The notes below the pieces were generated by a model, which was given only the letters and a program-made list of their open reading frames with translations, did not search any database and had not been told where the DNA came from. A program made the translations under genes and the position numbers. A DNA stretch of 64,000 nucleotides from Orbus hercynius. GTDB lineage: Bacteria > Pseudomonadota > Gammaproteobacteria > Enterobacterales > Orbaceae. The stretch covers positions 186,001 to 250,000 of the forward strand of contig NZ_RBWY01000003.1 of NCBI RefSeq assembly GCF_003634275.1, read 5' to 3'. Position 1 is the stretch's first letter. Each line of letters begins with the position of its first letter. Positions 29,184 through 38,409 of the stretch are shown piece by piece.

Positions 29184-30446
29184 ATGATGAAAGATAGCAC
29201 CATGAATAAACTCGAAATTCTAGCTGAATCGGCTAAATACGATGTCTCTTGTGCATCAAGCGGAACAACACGTAAGAACGCGCACGGTGGTATTGGTAGT
29301 GCGAATGGCTGGGGAATTTGCCATAGCTATACGGCCGATGGGCGATGTGTTTCATTATTAAAAATAATGCTTACAAACTTTTGTTTATACGACTGTGCTT
29401 ATTGCATTAATCGTCGCAGTAATGATATTCGGCGAGCGGCATTTTCGCCTAAAGAACTGACTGAACTCACTATTGAATTTTATCGTCGTAACTATATTGA
29501 AGGGTTGTTTTTAAGCTCAGGCATTATCAAGAACGCTGATCATACTATGGAAAGGATGCTCAGAGTTGTTAAAGATTTACGTACAGTTCATCAATTTAAT
29601 GGTTATATCCATATGAAAGCCATCCCAGGCGCTAGCAGTGAATTGATCTATCAAGCCGGGCTTTATGCTGATAGGTTAAGTGTCAACCTTGAAATTGCAA
29701 CAGAGTCAAATTTACAACGCTTGGCGCCTGAAAAAGATCATCAGAGTATTTATTTACCAATGCGCCATATTCAGCAGCATTTAATGGAAAATAAAGATGC
29801 CCGTAAAAAATATCGCCATGCCCCGCAGTTTGCATCGGCAGGGCAGAGCACGCAAATTATTGTGGGCGCAACGGATGAAACGGATCACCAGATTTTGGCA
29901 TTGAGCGCTAAATTATATAAACGGCCAAGTATGAAACGCGTCTATTATTCAGGGTTTATTCCGGTAAATGGTTATGACAAACGTCTACCGGTGGTCAAAG
30001 ATGTGCCCCGTATGCGTGAAAATCGGCTTTATCAGGCTGATTGGTTACTGCGTTTTTACCATTTTGATGTGAATGAGATTGTTAATGATCAGCACCAAGA
30101 TCTCGACTTAGATATGGATCCTAAATTAAGCTGGGCAATACGTAACCCACAGTTTTTCCCTGTTGATATCAACCGTGCGAGTTATGAACAGATATTGCGC
30201 GTTCCAGGAATTGGCATTAAATCGGCAAAATTAATCGTATCTGCACGTAAGCACAGTAAGCTCAATCTTGATGTTTTAAAACGAATCGGTGTTGTACTAA
30301 AAAGAGCTCGGTTTTTTATTGTATGCAGTGAGATGCGATCATTTAAATTCGTGCAGTCATCGGAGGCGTTTATTCGTTTATCCCTGCAAGAAGCCCCAGC
30401 CTTGGGAGCAATACCCCAACAACAACTATCAATGTCATTAGAGTAG
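29184..30446 (+). CDS. Putative DNA modification/repair radical SAM protein (TIGR03916 type)
   Basis: A 420-residue radical SAM enzyme. The iron-sulfur motif CX3CX2C is Cys67, Cys71 and Cys74 (NFCLYDCAYC). A helix-hairpin-helix DNA-binding motif, VPGIGIKSAKLI, lies near residues 337-350, as expected for a nucleic-acid-targeting protein. The family is known as a radical SAM protein genetically linked to a uracil-DNA-glycosylase-like protein; its reaction is unknown. The ATG at 29184 has GGAG five bases upstream; a longer reading from 29133 would run through the promoter and LexA box. The partner gene follows by 7 bp. SOS induction is inferred from the LexA box. Confidence 0.9.
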   Translation: MMKDSTMNKLEILAESAKYDVSCASSGTTRKNAHGGIGSANGWGICHSYTADGRCVSLLKIMLTNFCLYDCAYCINRRSNDIRRAAFSPKELTELTIEFYRRNYIEGLFLSSGIIKNADHTMERMLRVVKDLRTVHQFNGYIHMKAIPGASSELIYQAGLYADRLSVNLEIATESNLQRLAPEKDHQSIYLPMRHIQQHLMENKDARKKYRHAPQFASAGQSTQIIVGATDETDHQILALSAKLYKRPSMKRVYYSGFIPVNGYDKRLPVVKDVPRMRENRLYQADWLLRFYHFDVNEIVNDQHQDLDLDMDPKLSWAIRNPQFFPVDINRASYEQILRVPGIGIKSAKLIVSARKHSKLNLDVLKRIGVVLKRARFFIVCSEMRSFKFVQSSEAFIRLSLQEAPALGAIPQQQLSMSLE

Positions 30447-30453
30447 ATATGTT

Positions 30454-31239
30454 ATGATTATTTTTCGTTATGATGACAGTTTTGAAGGCTTACTTTCTGC
30501 GGTATTTGATGCTTTTACCTTAAAACAATGGCCACAGCAGATACTCGGACCTGATGAGGTGCAACCATTACTGAGCGAACACGTGCATCAAGTTGAAACA
30601 ACTCAAGAGAAATATTACCGCGTAAGCCAAGCGATGGAAAAACGGCTGTCGCCAGTTGTGTTAAAGCAATTGACCTATGTTTGGTTCTCACAGCAGATAG
30701 AGCGAGCAACGCTAATATTCAACTATCTCTGTAAGGTGTTTAAAAGTCGACAAGATATTACAACTAATTACGCTGATGCTGATATTTTAGCAATTCGTAA
30801 GTTAGCCAAAAAAGTCTCGCATGAACGGCATTATTTAATGATGTTTGTTCGTTTCAACGCGATAGATAATCACGGCGATAAAGTCTATTTTGCAACAGTG
30901 ACACCAAGGTACGATACCTTACCACTGACGGTCGATTTTTTTCAAGATCGCTTTGCCGATCAAAAATGGGCAATTTTTGATACGAACAGACGTTATGGTT
31001 ATGTTTATGATTTAAAGCAAAGGCATATGATGGAGATTGACGAACAAAGTGATCTTATTTGTGACGGCCATATTAATGATATTTATCTTGGTGAAAATGA
31101 AAAACAATTTCAAAAAATGTGGTATCGATATTGTCAAGCATTAACCATTAAAGAACGGATTAATCCAAAGTTACAACGGCAGTTGATGCCGGTGCGTTTT
31201 TGGCAACATTTGCCGGAAACATGGCATGATAGTCACTAA
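30454..31239 (+). CDS. TIGR03915-family putative DNA metabolism protein (DUF4130)
   Basis: A 261-residue partner of the radical SAM gene. Family hallmarks: the N-terminal YDDSFEGLLSAVFDAF, central LAKKVSHERHYLMMFVRF, and the C-terminal LQRQLMPVRFWQHLPE. In many bacteria this domain is fused to a uracil-DNA-glycosylase-superfamily domain; here the protein ends right after the TIGR03915 part, so no glycosylase domain is attached. Function is unknown; its constant pairing with the radical SAM protein suggests a joint DNA or nucleotide repair step. It starts 7 bp after its partner, so it is controlled by the same LexA-box promoter. It is convergent with recG. Confidence 0.88.
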   Translation: MIIFRYDDSFEGLLSAVFDAFTLKQWPQQILGPDEVQPLLSEHVHQVETTQEKYYRVSQAMEKRLSPVVLKQLTYVWFSQQIERATLIFNYLCKVFKSRQDITTNYADADILAIRKLAKKVSHERHYLMMFVRFNAIDNHGDKVYFATVTPRYDTLPLTVDFFQDRFADQKWAIFDTNRRYGYVYDLKQRHMMEIDEQSDLICDGHINDIYLGENEKQFQKMWYRYCQALTIKERINPKLQRQLMPVRFWQHLPETWHDSH

Positions 31240-31253
31240 CTTATTTTATGGTA

Positions 31254-33341
31254 TTACGCGTTAATATATTTGGTTTTAGCCGGTAGCCAGCTGTTAACTA
31301 GGCTAATGACTGAAGCTGGATGATTGGCAAGCATGTCGATAGAGACGGATTGTATTAGACGGATTAAATGTTGATCGCGCATTAGATCAACGACTTTAAA
31401 GTCAGCGATACCAACTTGCCTTGTACCCAATATTTCACCGCCACCACGAATTTCGAGATCTTTTTGCGCAATAACAAACCCATCATTACTGTCACGCATG
31501 ACATTTAAACGCGCTTTGGTAACTTTGCTAAGTGGCGTTTGATACATCAGCACGCAGTGTGATGCCTCGCTACCCCGTCCGACCCGTCCGCGTAATTGAT
31601 GCAGTTGTGATAGCCCAAGGCGCTCAGCATTTTCAATCACCATTAAACTTGCATTAGGTACATCGACGCCGACTTCAATAACGGTTGTGGCAACGAGTAA
31701 TTGAATGAGACCTTGTTTAAAATTTTGCATGACTGCTTGTTTTTGCGACGGTTTCATCTTGCCGTGTATTAAGCCAACGTGCACCGTCGGTAATAAAGCT
31801 TGTAGTTCTTCATAAGCCACTTCTGCGGCCTGAGCTGCAAGTATGTCTGATTCCTCAACTAATGTGCATACCCAGTACACTTGCTTACCAGATAAACATG
31901 CCTGCTCGATACGTTCAATTACTTCATAACGACGAGTATTAGGTAATACCACGGTGGTAATTGGTGTTCGGCCCGGTGGTAATTCATCGATTGTTGAGAC
32001 ATCCAGATCGGCATAGACCGTCATCGCAAGGGTTCTTGGTATTGGCGTTGCAGTCATGATCAATTGATGTGGATGAATATTGTCCTTTATGCCTTTTTCC
32101 CATAATGTTAAGCGCTGATCAACACCAAAACGGTGCTGTTCATCAATAATCACTAAGCCTAAATGAGCAAATTTAACTTGTTCAACAAAGACAGCATGTG
32201 TACCAATTAATATATCAGTTTGCCCTGCGGCCACCGCTTCGTAGCATTCTCGTTTCTTTTTAGCGGTTAATTTGCCGGAAAGCAGATTAACACTTAAGCC
32301 CAAAGGTTCGAACCAATGGCTAAAATTAATCGCATGTTGCTCGGCTAAGATTTCAGTTGGTGCCATGAGCACAACTTGTTTTTGATTTTCTAAGGCACCA
32401 AGCGCAGCAAGTGCTGCAACGAGCGTTTTGCCAGATCCCACATCACCTTGTACTAATCGCATCATCGGGATATGTTTGGCCATATCTTGCCAAATTTCTT
32501 GCACAACGCGTTGCTGCGCATTGGTGGGTGAAAAGGGTAGTGCCTGTAAAAATGGCTTAATATAGTCATTAGTCACCACACATGGCGTAGCTTGTTGACT
32601 TTGGTTATGCGATTTAGTGATTTGCATACTTAAATGATAGGCTAAAAGCTCTTCGAAAATAAGCCGTTTTTTAGCTGGATGTTCGGCAAGTTCAAGCTGA
32701 GTAATATCAACATCCAAAGGAGGCTGATGAACAATCGTTAATGATTCTTCAACACTGGGTAGAGCTTTAATAAATGCCGCAGGAATGAGCTCTGCCGATG
32801 GATTACGATTGAGCAAAGCCAGCGCCAAATGAATAAATTTGCGCAGCATGGTTTGTGTTAATCCAAAGGTTGTTGCATAAATGGGTGTGTAGCGTTCACT
32901 TTGACTATCATCAAAAGACTGTGCCGCTTCACGAATCTGTATTTGCGGGTGAATCATCTCATAATAGGTTTTACTGGCTTTAACTTCACCATAAGCTTTG
33001 ATCCATTTGCCCATCGCCATGCTTTGTTTCATGGTAGGATAAAAGTTCATAAAACGCAGCTGAATAATACCGGTTTCATCTTTGACGGTACAAATCAGCA
33101 TCCGTCTTTTAGCTTGTATCAATTCTGTTTTAATAATTTGGCCTTCAATCGTCGTATGTTCGCCAATCGATAACTGGGCAATCTGTTTTGAAGTTGAGCG
33201 ATCCTCGTAGCGCATAGGCAGATGCAAAAGTAGATCGCGAATGGTATAAATACCCAAATGATTAAATTTTTTGGCTAGTGCGTCACCAAGCCCTGGTAAG
33301 TGACTGATTGTAAGGTGGCTCAGTAATCGTTTATAGGACAT
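31254..33341 (-). CDS. recG: RecG, ATP-dependent branched-DNA helicase
   Basis: A 695-residue monomeric helicase that regresses stalled forks and processes Holliday junctions and R-loops. The N-terminal wedge/OB domain contains LPGLGDALAKKF and LPMRYEDRS. Superfamily-2 motifs are intact: Walker A GDVGSGKT near 298-306, IIDEQHRFGV, TATPIPRTLAM, and the motif VI segment QLRGRVGRG. It starts 3 bp after spoT and so is in the gmk-rpoZ-spoT-recG order. E. coli has trmH between spoT and recG; here it is missing. Confidence 0.97.
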   Translation of the reverse strand: MSYKRLLSHLTISHLPGLGDALAKKFNHLGIYTIRDLLLHLPMRYEDRSTSKQIAQLSIGEHTTIEGQIIKTELIQAKRRMLICTVKDETGIIQLRFMNFYPTMKQSMAMGKWIKAYGEVKASKTYYEMIHPQIQIREAAQSFDDSQSERYTPIYATTFGLTQTMLRKFIHLALALLNRNPSAELIPAAFIKALPSVEESLTIVHQPPLDVDITQLELAEHPAKKRLIFEELLAYHLSMQITKSHNQSQQATPCVVTNDYIKPFLQALPFSPTNAQQRVVQEIWQDMAKHIPMMRLVQGDVGSGKTLVAALAALGALENQKQVVLMAPTEILAEQHAINFSHWFEPLGLSVNLLSGKLTAKKKRECYEAVAAGQTDILIGTHAVFVEQVKFAHLGLVIIDEQHRFGVDQRLTLWEKGIKDNIHPHQLIMTATPIPRTLAMTVYADLDVSTIDELPPGRTPITTVVLPNTRRYEVIERIEQACLSGKQVYWVCTLVEESDILAAQAAEVAYEELQALLPTVHVGLIHGKMKPSQKQAVMQNFKQGLIQLLVATTVIEVGVDVPNASLMVIENAERLGLSQLHQLRGRVGRGSEASHCVLMYQTPLSKVTKARLNVMRDSNDGFVIAQKDLEIRGGGEILGTRQVGIADFKVVDLMRDQHLIRLIQSVSIDMLANHPASVISLVNSWLPAKTKYINA

Positions 33342-33344
33342 AGC

Positions 33345-35468
33345 TTAGTTGATATTGCGAGTAATATTGATGATATCTTGTTGATGGCTGATCTTGCGAA
33401 TAATTTCATTAAGTTGGTGTGAATTTTTGACTTCAATATGCAAAATTACCGTATAGATCCGAGAATCTTTTTCTTCGGTATTTAACCATTGGACATTAGC
33501 TGATTCGCTAGTAATGGTTGAAATAATATGCGCTAATGCGGTGGCTGCATTATTGGTAATATCAATCCAAATTTCGGCAATAAACAGATTATCTGACGCG
33601 GGATCCCACTTAAGTGGAATGTATTTATCGGGATGATTTTGATAACCGATAATATTACGACAAGACTCATGATGAACTGAAAGGCCTTTTTCTGGGCTGA
33701 CTCGGCCAACAATAGGATCATCAGGAATCGGGTGGCAGCATTTTGCAAATGAGACCAGCATTCCTTCACTACCGGTTATCGTCAGCTTTTGATCCAAGCT
33801 AGCTATATGACTGGCTTTATCGCTGTGTTCAATACCTTTCACCACAAATTGACTCATAATATTGCCTAGACCGATCTCGGCAAGTAGATCATTAAATGAA
33901 TTCAATTTGGTGTAGCTAACTAGTTGATCTATTTTATAGTGTGGAATTGCTTCAATCCCACCGCGATCACTCAGCGAATAGTTTAATAATCGTTTGCCCA
34001 AGGCTACCGCATCATCATATTTAAGATTTTTTAGAGCTTGACGGATACGTGAGCGGGCTTTGGAGCTAACCACAAAATTTAACCAACCCGCATTTGGTCG
34101 ACTATTTGGTGAAGTTAAGATTTCGACGGTCTGGCCATTTATTAGCGGTTGCGATAATGGGTAGGGCTTACGATCAACCATGGCTCCAATGCATTGATGA
34201 CCAATATCGGTATGTACAGCATAAGCTAAGTCAACAGCTGTAGCACCTTCTGGTAGCTCAACAATACGCCCCTTTGGGGTAAAAACATAAATTTCTTTGG
34301 GGAACAGATCTGATTTGACACTTTCGATAAATTCAAATGAATTACCGACATTTTGTTGCAGCTCAAGAATATTTTGCATCCAACGCTGTGCTTTAATTTG
34401 CGCTGTTGTATTGTTACGCTCATCATTTTTGTTATATACCCAATGTGCAGCAACGCCCATCTCGGCCATTTTTTCCATATCTTCAGTGAGAATTTGCACT
34501 TCAACCGGAACGCCATGAGGGCCAATTAATGAAGAGTGTAGCGACTGATAACCGTTGACTTTAGGAATCGCGATATAATCTTTGAATCGATTGAGACGTG
34601 GTTTATATAAATTGTGTACTAACCCTAAAACTCGATAGCAACTATCGATATCTTTGACAATAATGCGAAAGACATAAATATCCATAATTGAATGAAAACG
34701 CTGTTCTCGCAGTTGCATTTTTTGATAGATGGAGTAAATGTTTTTTTCAATACCTTCGACTTTGGCATTGATATTCGTGAGGAGCAAACGATCTTTGATA
34801 TCGAGTAAAATTTGTTGAATTAATTCTTTGCGCGTTTGCCTAGCTTCCTCAATTACCTTCTCAATAACATGAGCACGATTTGGATGCATAGCTGTAAATG
34901 CTAACACCTCAAGCTCCGTTTTGATATGATGAATACCTAGACGATGGGCTAATGGTGTATATATTTCCAACGTTTCTTTGGCAATACGTCGGCGTTTATC
35001 AGGCCTTAGTGAACCAAGTGTTCGCATATTATGCGTGCGGTCCGCCAATTTGATTAAGATGACCCGAACATCTTTAGCCATCGCTAGCACCATTTTACGA
35101 AAATTTTCGGCTTGGGCTTCTTGGCGATTGCGAAATTTGAGCTTATCTAGTTTTGATACGCCTTCGACGAGTTGGGCAACATCTTCACCAAACTGTTCTA
35201 CCACATCTTGATAAGTAACGGGTGTATCTTCAATGGTATCATGCAATAAAGCTGCGGTAATTGCCTCAAAATCAAGTTGCATATCGGCAAGTATGCAAGC
35301 AACAGCGACAGGATGAGTAATATAAGGCTCACCGCTGCTACGAAACTGACCATTGTGCGCATCATAAGCAAACACATAAGCATCCCGGATTTTTTTAACC
35401 TGCTTATCGGGAAGGTAGAGTGTTATTAACTGTTCTAATGGTGCAAAATATTGCATATTAGCTGGCAT
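33345..35468 (-). CDS. spoT: SpoT, bifunctional (p)ppGpp synthetase/hydrolase
   Basis: Controls ppGpp levels under carbon, fatty-acid and other stress. It has 707 residues (E. coli 702). The HD hydrolase domain has His76-Asp77 (LLHDTIEDT), so hydrolysis should be active. The synthetase region contains KDYIAIPKVNGYQSLHSS, followed by TGS (about 390-450), helical and zinc-finger-like regions with FAKCCHPIP, and a C-terminal ACT domain. It starts 22 bp after rpoZ. Being the gammaproteobacterial SpoT type, it would have weak synthetase activity; RelA is not in the window. Confidence 0.97.
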   Translation of the reverse strand: MPANMQYFAPLEQLITLYLPDKQVKKIRDAYVFAYDAHNGQFRSSGEPYITHPVAVACILADMQLDFEAITAALLHDTIEDTPVTYQDVVEQFGEDVAQLVEGVSKLDKLKFRNRQEAQAENFRKMVLAMAKDVRVILIKLADRTHNMRTLGSLRPDKRRRIAKETLEIYTPLAHRLGIHHIKTELEVLAFTAMHPNRAHVIEKVIEEARQTRKELIQQILLDIKDRLLLTNINAKVEGIEKNIYSIYQKMQLREQRFHSIMDIYVFRIIVKDIDSCYRVLGLVHNLYKPRLNRFKDYIAIPKVNGYQSLHSSLIGPHGVPVEVQILTEDMEKMAEMGVAAHWVYNKNDERNNTTAQIKAQRWMQNILELQQNVGNSFEFIESVKSDLFPKEIYVFTPKGRIVELPEGATAVDLAYAVHTDIGHQCIGAMVDRKPYPLSQPLINGQTVEILTSPNSRPNAGWLNFVVSSKARSRIRQALKNLKYDDAVALGKRLLNYSLSDRGGIEAIPHYKIDQLVSYTKLNSFNDLLAEIGLGNIMSQFVVKGIEHSDKASHIASLDQKLTITGSEGMLVSFAKCCHPIPDDPIVGRVSPEKGLSVHHESCRNIIGYQNHPDKYIPLKWDPASDNLFIAEIWIDITNNAATALAHIISTITSESANVQWLNTEEKDSRIYTVILHIEVKNSHQLNEIIRKISHQQDIINITRNIN

Positions 35469-35490
35469 GTTTATGATGCTTAATTATCAA

Positions 35491-35781
35491 TTAGTCGTAT
35501 GAAGGCGTATTTTCAAATAAAATTGTTTCATGCAGGATTGAGCGAGTATCGGCAGTTTCTTCCTGACGAGCTTGATAATCTGCGGTATCAAGAATTTGTT
35601 TATTAATAAGTCCTTCTTCAATTTCACGTAAAGCAATGACTGTCTCTTTGTCATTTTCTTCTGCGACCAAAGGTGCTTTACCTTCTGCCTGTAACTGATG
35701 GGCACGTCTTGCCGCAACTAAAACTAAATCAAATCGATTACCAATTTTATCCACCGCATCTTGAACTGTTACGCGAGCCAT
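35491..35781 (-). CDS. rpoZ: RNA polymerase omega subunit
   Basis: A 96-residue assembly and ppGpp-site subunit of RNA polymerase. [20 protein letters not shown] and [10 protein letters not shown] are near-identical to E. coli omega, including the N-terminal residues that help form ppGpp site 1. It sits between gmk (153 bp upstream) and spoT (22 bp downstream), the conserved stringent-response cluster. An AGAGGTAAG ribosome-binding site precedes the ATG. Confidence 0.96.
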   Translation of the reverse strand: MARVTVQDAVDKIGNRFDLVLVAARRAHQLQAEGKAPLVAEENDKETVIALREIEEGLINKQILDTADYQARQEETADTRSILHETILFENTPSYD

Positions 35782-35934
35782 ACTTACCTCTATAATTTAT
35801 TAATTAATATTTTTTCAAAATCAATCGTCAATTTTACTTAAATTTACTTAAGAATGCTATGGTTATTTAAATTTATATCCAAAATCTTTAACTTATACTG
35901 ACAAAAGGCCATTATCAAGCTCAATCAATACTCT

Positions 35935-36558
35935 TTAATTCGTTAATAATTGGTCAATAATTGCCTGATTAACTAAATTTTGTTTATCTGTTGATAAACT
36001 TTCTGCTTTGATAATAGCAGACAAGTTTGCAAGAGAATCATCAAAATCATCATTAATAATTAAATAATTATACTCGTTATAATGAGACATTTCAGATTGT
36101 GCTTTTGCCATTCTTTTGGCTATGATCTCAGCGGAGTCTTGTTCACGTTTAATCAGCCTTTTTTCGAGTTCGATTAACGATGGCGGCAGAATAAAAATAC
36201 TTTTTGCTGTCGGCATTTTATTCCTGACTTGCCGCGCACCTTGCCAGTCAATATCTAAAAATACATTAATTCCATTTTTAAGATACTGGTTAATCGCTGC
36301 TTTTGAAGTGCCATAATAATTGTCGAAGACTTTAGCATATTCGATAAATTCATCTTGTTGAATTAACGTTTCAAACTCATGATGGTCGACAAAATAGTAA
36401 TGCTCAGCGTGATTTTCACCGGGTCTTGCGCTGCGAGTAGTATGCGAAATTGATACGCGTGCAGCGGGTGAATTAAGTTGTTTCAAATAAGCATTAATAA
36501 GGCTGGATTTGCCTGCACCACTTGGTGCAGAGACAATAAAAAGTGTTCCTGTATACAT
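35935..36558 (-). CDS. gmk: Gmk, guanylate kinase
   Basis: Phosphorylates GMP to GDP with ATP. It has 207 residues, the same as E. coli. The P-loop is [10 protein letters not shown] (residues 10-19), followed by [11 protein letters not shown] and [13 protein letters not shown]. It is a target of ppGpp inhibition in some bacteria. It leads the gmk-rpoZ-spoT-recG cluster; a 173-bp gap separates it from cydC upstream on the same strand, with no recognised element. Confidence 0.96.
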   Translation of the reverse strand: MYTGTLFIVSAPSGAGKSSLINAYLKQLNSPAARVSISHTTRSARPGENHAEHYYFVDHHEFETLIQQDEFIEYAKVFDNYYGTSKAAINQYLKNGINVFLDIDWQGARQVRNKMPTAKSIFILPPSLIELEKRLIKREQDSAEIIAKRMAKAQSEMSHYNEYNYLIINDDFDDSLANLSAIIKAESLSTDKQNLVNQAIIDQLLTN

Positions 36559-36731
36559 ACGTTTCTTTCTTTTATTAACTTGACGTTATTATTCATGAAA
36601 TTGTGGCAAAATAAAAGAATTTGCGGTTAAAACCTGAATAAATAATTACTACGGTGATTAAAACGGCAACTACTTTCAATAATAGTAACTCTTAAGTTGA
36701 TGTTAATTACATCATAAACATACTGTGTTGA

Positions 36732-38405
36732 CTAATTAGCACTTACTTCTGTTAACTGCCTATTTTCTAACATCAATGTCCGGTCAAATAACGTGTTTTG
36801 AATCAATCTATGGGTGACTAAAATTAACGTTTTCTCGCTGTAACATTTTTCTAAAATGGCCAAGATTTGTTGTTCTGTCTGGGCATCTAAACTCTCAGTG
36901 GGCTCATCCATTAACACTAATGGCGCATTATGTAATAGCGCCCTTGCTATACCAATACGGCGCTTTTCACCACCAGATAGTGCTCGGCCACTCTCACCAA
37001 GCCAGAGATTAAGCCCATCACGACTCTCAATTAATTTGTCGAGTTCAACACTTCTTAGCACGTCAATGAGCTGCTCATCAGTCGCGTGTTGATTGCCAAT
37101 AAGTAAGTTATTACGTAGCGTATCACTAAAGATAGTAATTACTTGTGGAATGACGACTATTAACTGACGTAAGGTGCTTTCATCAAATTGATTGATATTG
37201 ATATCATTTAATAAAATATTGCCTTTTGTTGGTTGCCAAGCACGAGTAAATAAACTCAATAAGGTCGATTTACCACATCCTGTTTTACCTATCAAAGCAA
37301 TATGTTCGCCTTGTTTGATCGTGACATTAACTGCTTCAAATACATGAAAAGGCTGATTAGGGTATGTAAAAGCAAGATCATCAATTTTAATATTACAGCG
37401 CGTCATATCGGTTACTTTCCCATCATCAGGAAAAATAATATCGGGGGATTGTTCCATCAGTTCATTCATACGTTTGGCTGAACCTAATACTTGGCCTAAA
37501 AATAAAAACGCGCCAGGAATCGGTGCCAGAATTTCAGTGCACGATAAGCCCAGAAAAATGAATAATGCAATAATTGGTCGATCAAAATTAGCAATACCAT
37601 TTGCAGTTAAGCTAATTATTAGTAGAGTCATAAAACCAATGATTAATAAAATAAGTGCTGTCGATAAACTCAGTAAATTCGCCTGTTTCTTTTGATTCAA
37701 TAACCAATTTTGTTCGATAGCGTCAAGTCGCTGACGATAATGAGATCTAGCATTAAATAACGTTAACTCCGCTTGCCCTTGTAAGTAACTCACTAAGCTT
37801 TGGCGGTATTCGCGCTGTTGCTGTGTAATTTGCCCACCGAGTGATTTACCTGCTTGATAAAAGATAAGCGGCACCGCTAAGATTGTTGCTAGTAAAATCA
37901 AGGTAATGACTAAGGCGACGGTTTGGTCGAAATAACTCAGCGAAAAATAGATCGCAGCAGTAATCAATAAACCGCTAATAATTGGCATAAATAATCGCAG
38001 ATAGAGATGATCTAAGTGATCAATATCGGCGATGAATCGATTGAGTAAATCAGCTTTTTGGTACTGTTGCAGCTGCAATGCACTAAGTGGCAAGATCTTT
38101 TGAAAAGCGGTGGTTCTTAAATATGATAAAATTTTAAAGGTCGTATTATGATTGACTAACCGCTCAAAATAGCGCGCTGCGGTTCTGATAATTGCCGCTC
38201 CTCTTACGCCTGCGGCTGGTAGCATATAGTTAAATGTGTATAAACCGGCCACACCAACAAAGGCAGTAGCCGATAAAAACCAACCGGATAAGGAGAGTAA
38301 AAAAATACTAGCACCTAACGCCATCAGCACTAAAACGACACCGAGAATAATTAACCCTACATAGTGTCGATAAAGTTTAATATAAGGTAAAAGGGTTTTT
38401 AACAT
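36732..38405 (-). CDS. cydC: CydC, heterodimeric ABC exporter subunit (cysteine/glutathione, cytochrome bd assembly)
   Basis: One half of CydDC, which exports reductant (glutathione, cysteine) to the periplasm and is needed for cytochrome bd assembly. It has 557 residues: six transmembrane helices in the first 300, then an ABC domain with Walker A GKTGCGKST, signature LSGGEKRR, and VLMDEPTESLD. The ATG at 38405 has GGAG upstream and lies 4 bp after the cydD stop; a TTG-initiated reading from 38426 overlapping cydD was rejected. Confidence 0.95.
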   Translation of the reverse strand: MLKTLLPYIKLYRHYVGLIILGVVLVLMALGASIFLLSLSGWFLSATAFVGVAGLYTFNYMLPAAGVRGAAIIRTAARYFERLVNHNTTFKILSYLRTTAFQKILPLSALQLQQYQKADLLNRFIADIDHLDHLYLRLFMPIISGLLITAAIYFSLSYFDQTVALVITLILLATILAVPLIFYQAGKSLGGQITQQQREYRQSLVSYLQGQAELTLFNARSHYRQRLDAIEQNWLLNQKKQANLLSLSTALILLIIGFMTLLIISLTANGIANFDRPIIALFIFLGLSCTEILAPIPGAFLFLGQVLGSAKRMNELMEQSPDIIFPDDGKVTDMTRCNIKIDDLAFTYPNQPFHVFEAVNVTIKQGEHIALIGKTGCGKSTLLSLFTRAWQPTKGNILLNDININQFDESTLRQLIVVIPQVITIFSDTLRNNLLIGNQHATDEQLIDVLRSVELDKLIESRDGLNLWLGESGRALSGGEKRRIGIARALLHNAPLVLMDEPTESLDAQTEQQILAILEKCYSEKTLILVTHRLIQNTLFDRTLMLENRQLTEVSAN

Positions 38406-38409
38406 GATC

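Noticed and set aside
32305-32316. GGTTCGAACC, resembling a tRNA T-loop
   Set aside because: It lies inside recG coding sequence with no acceptor or anticodon arms around it.
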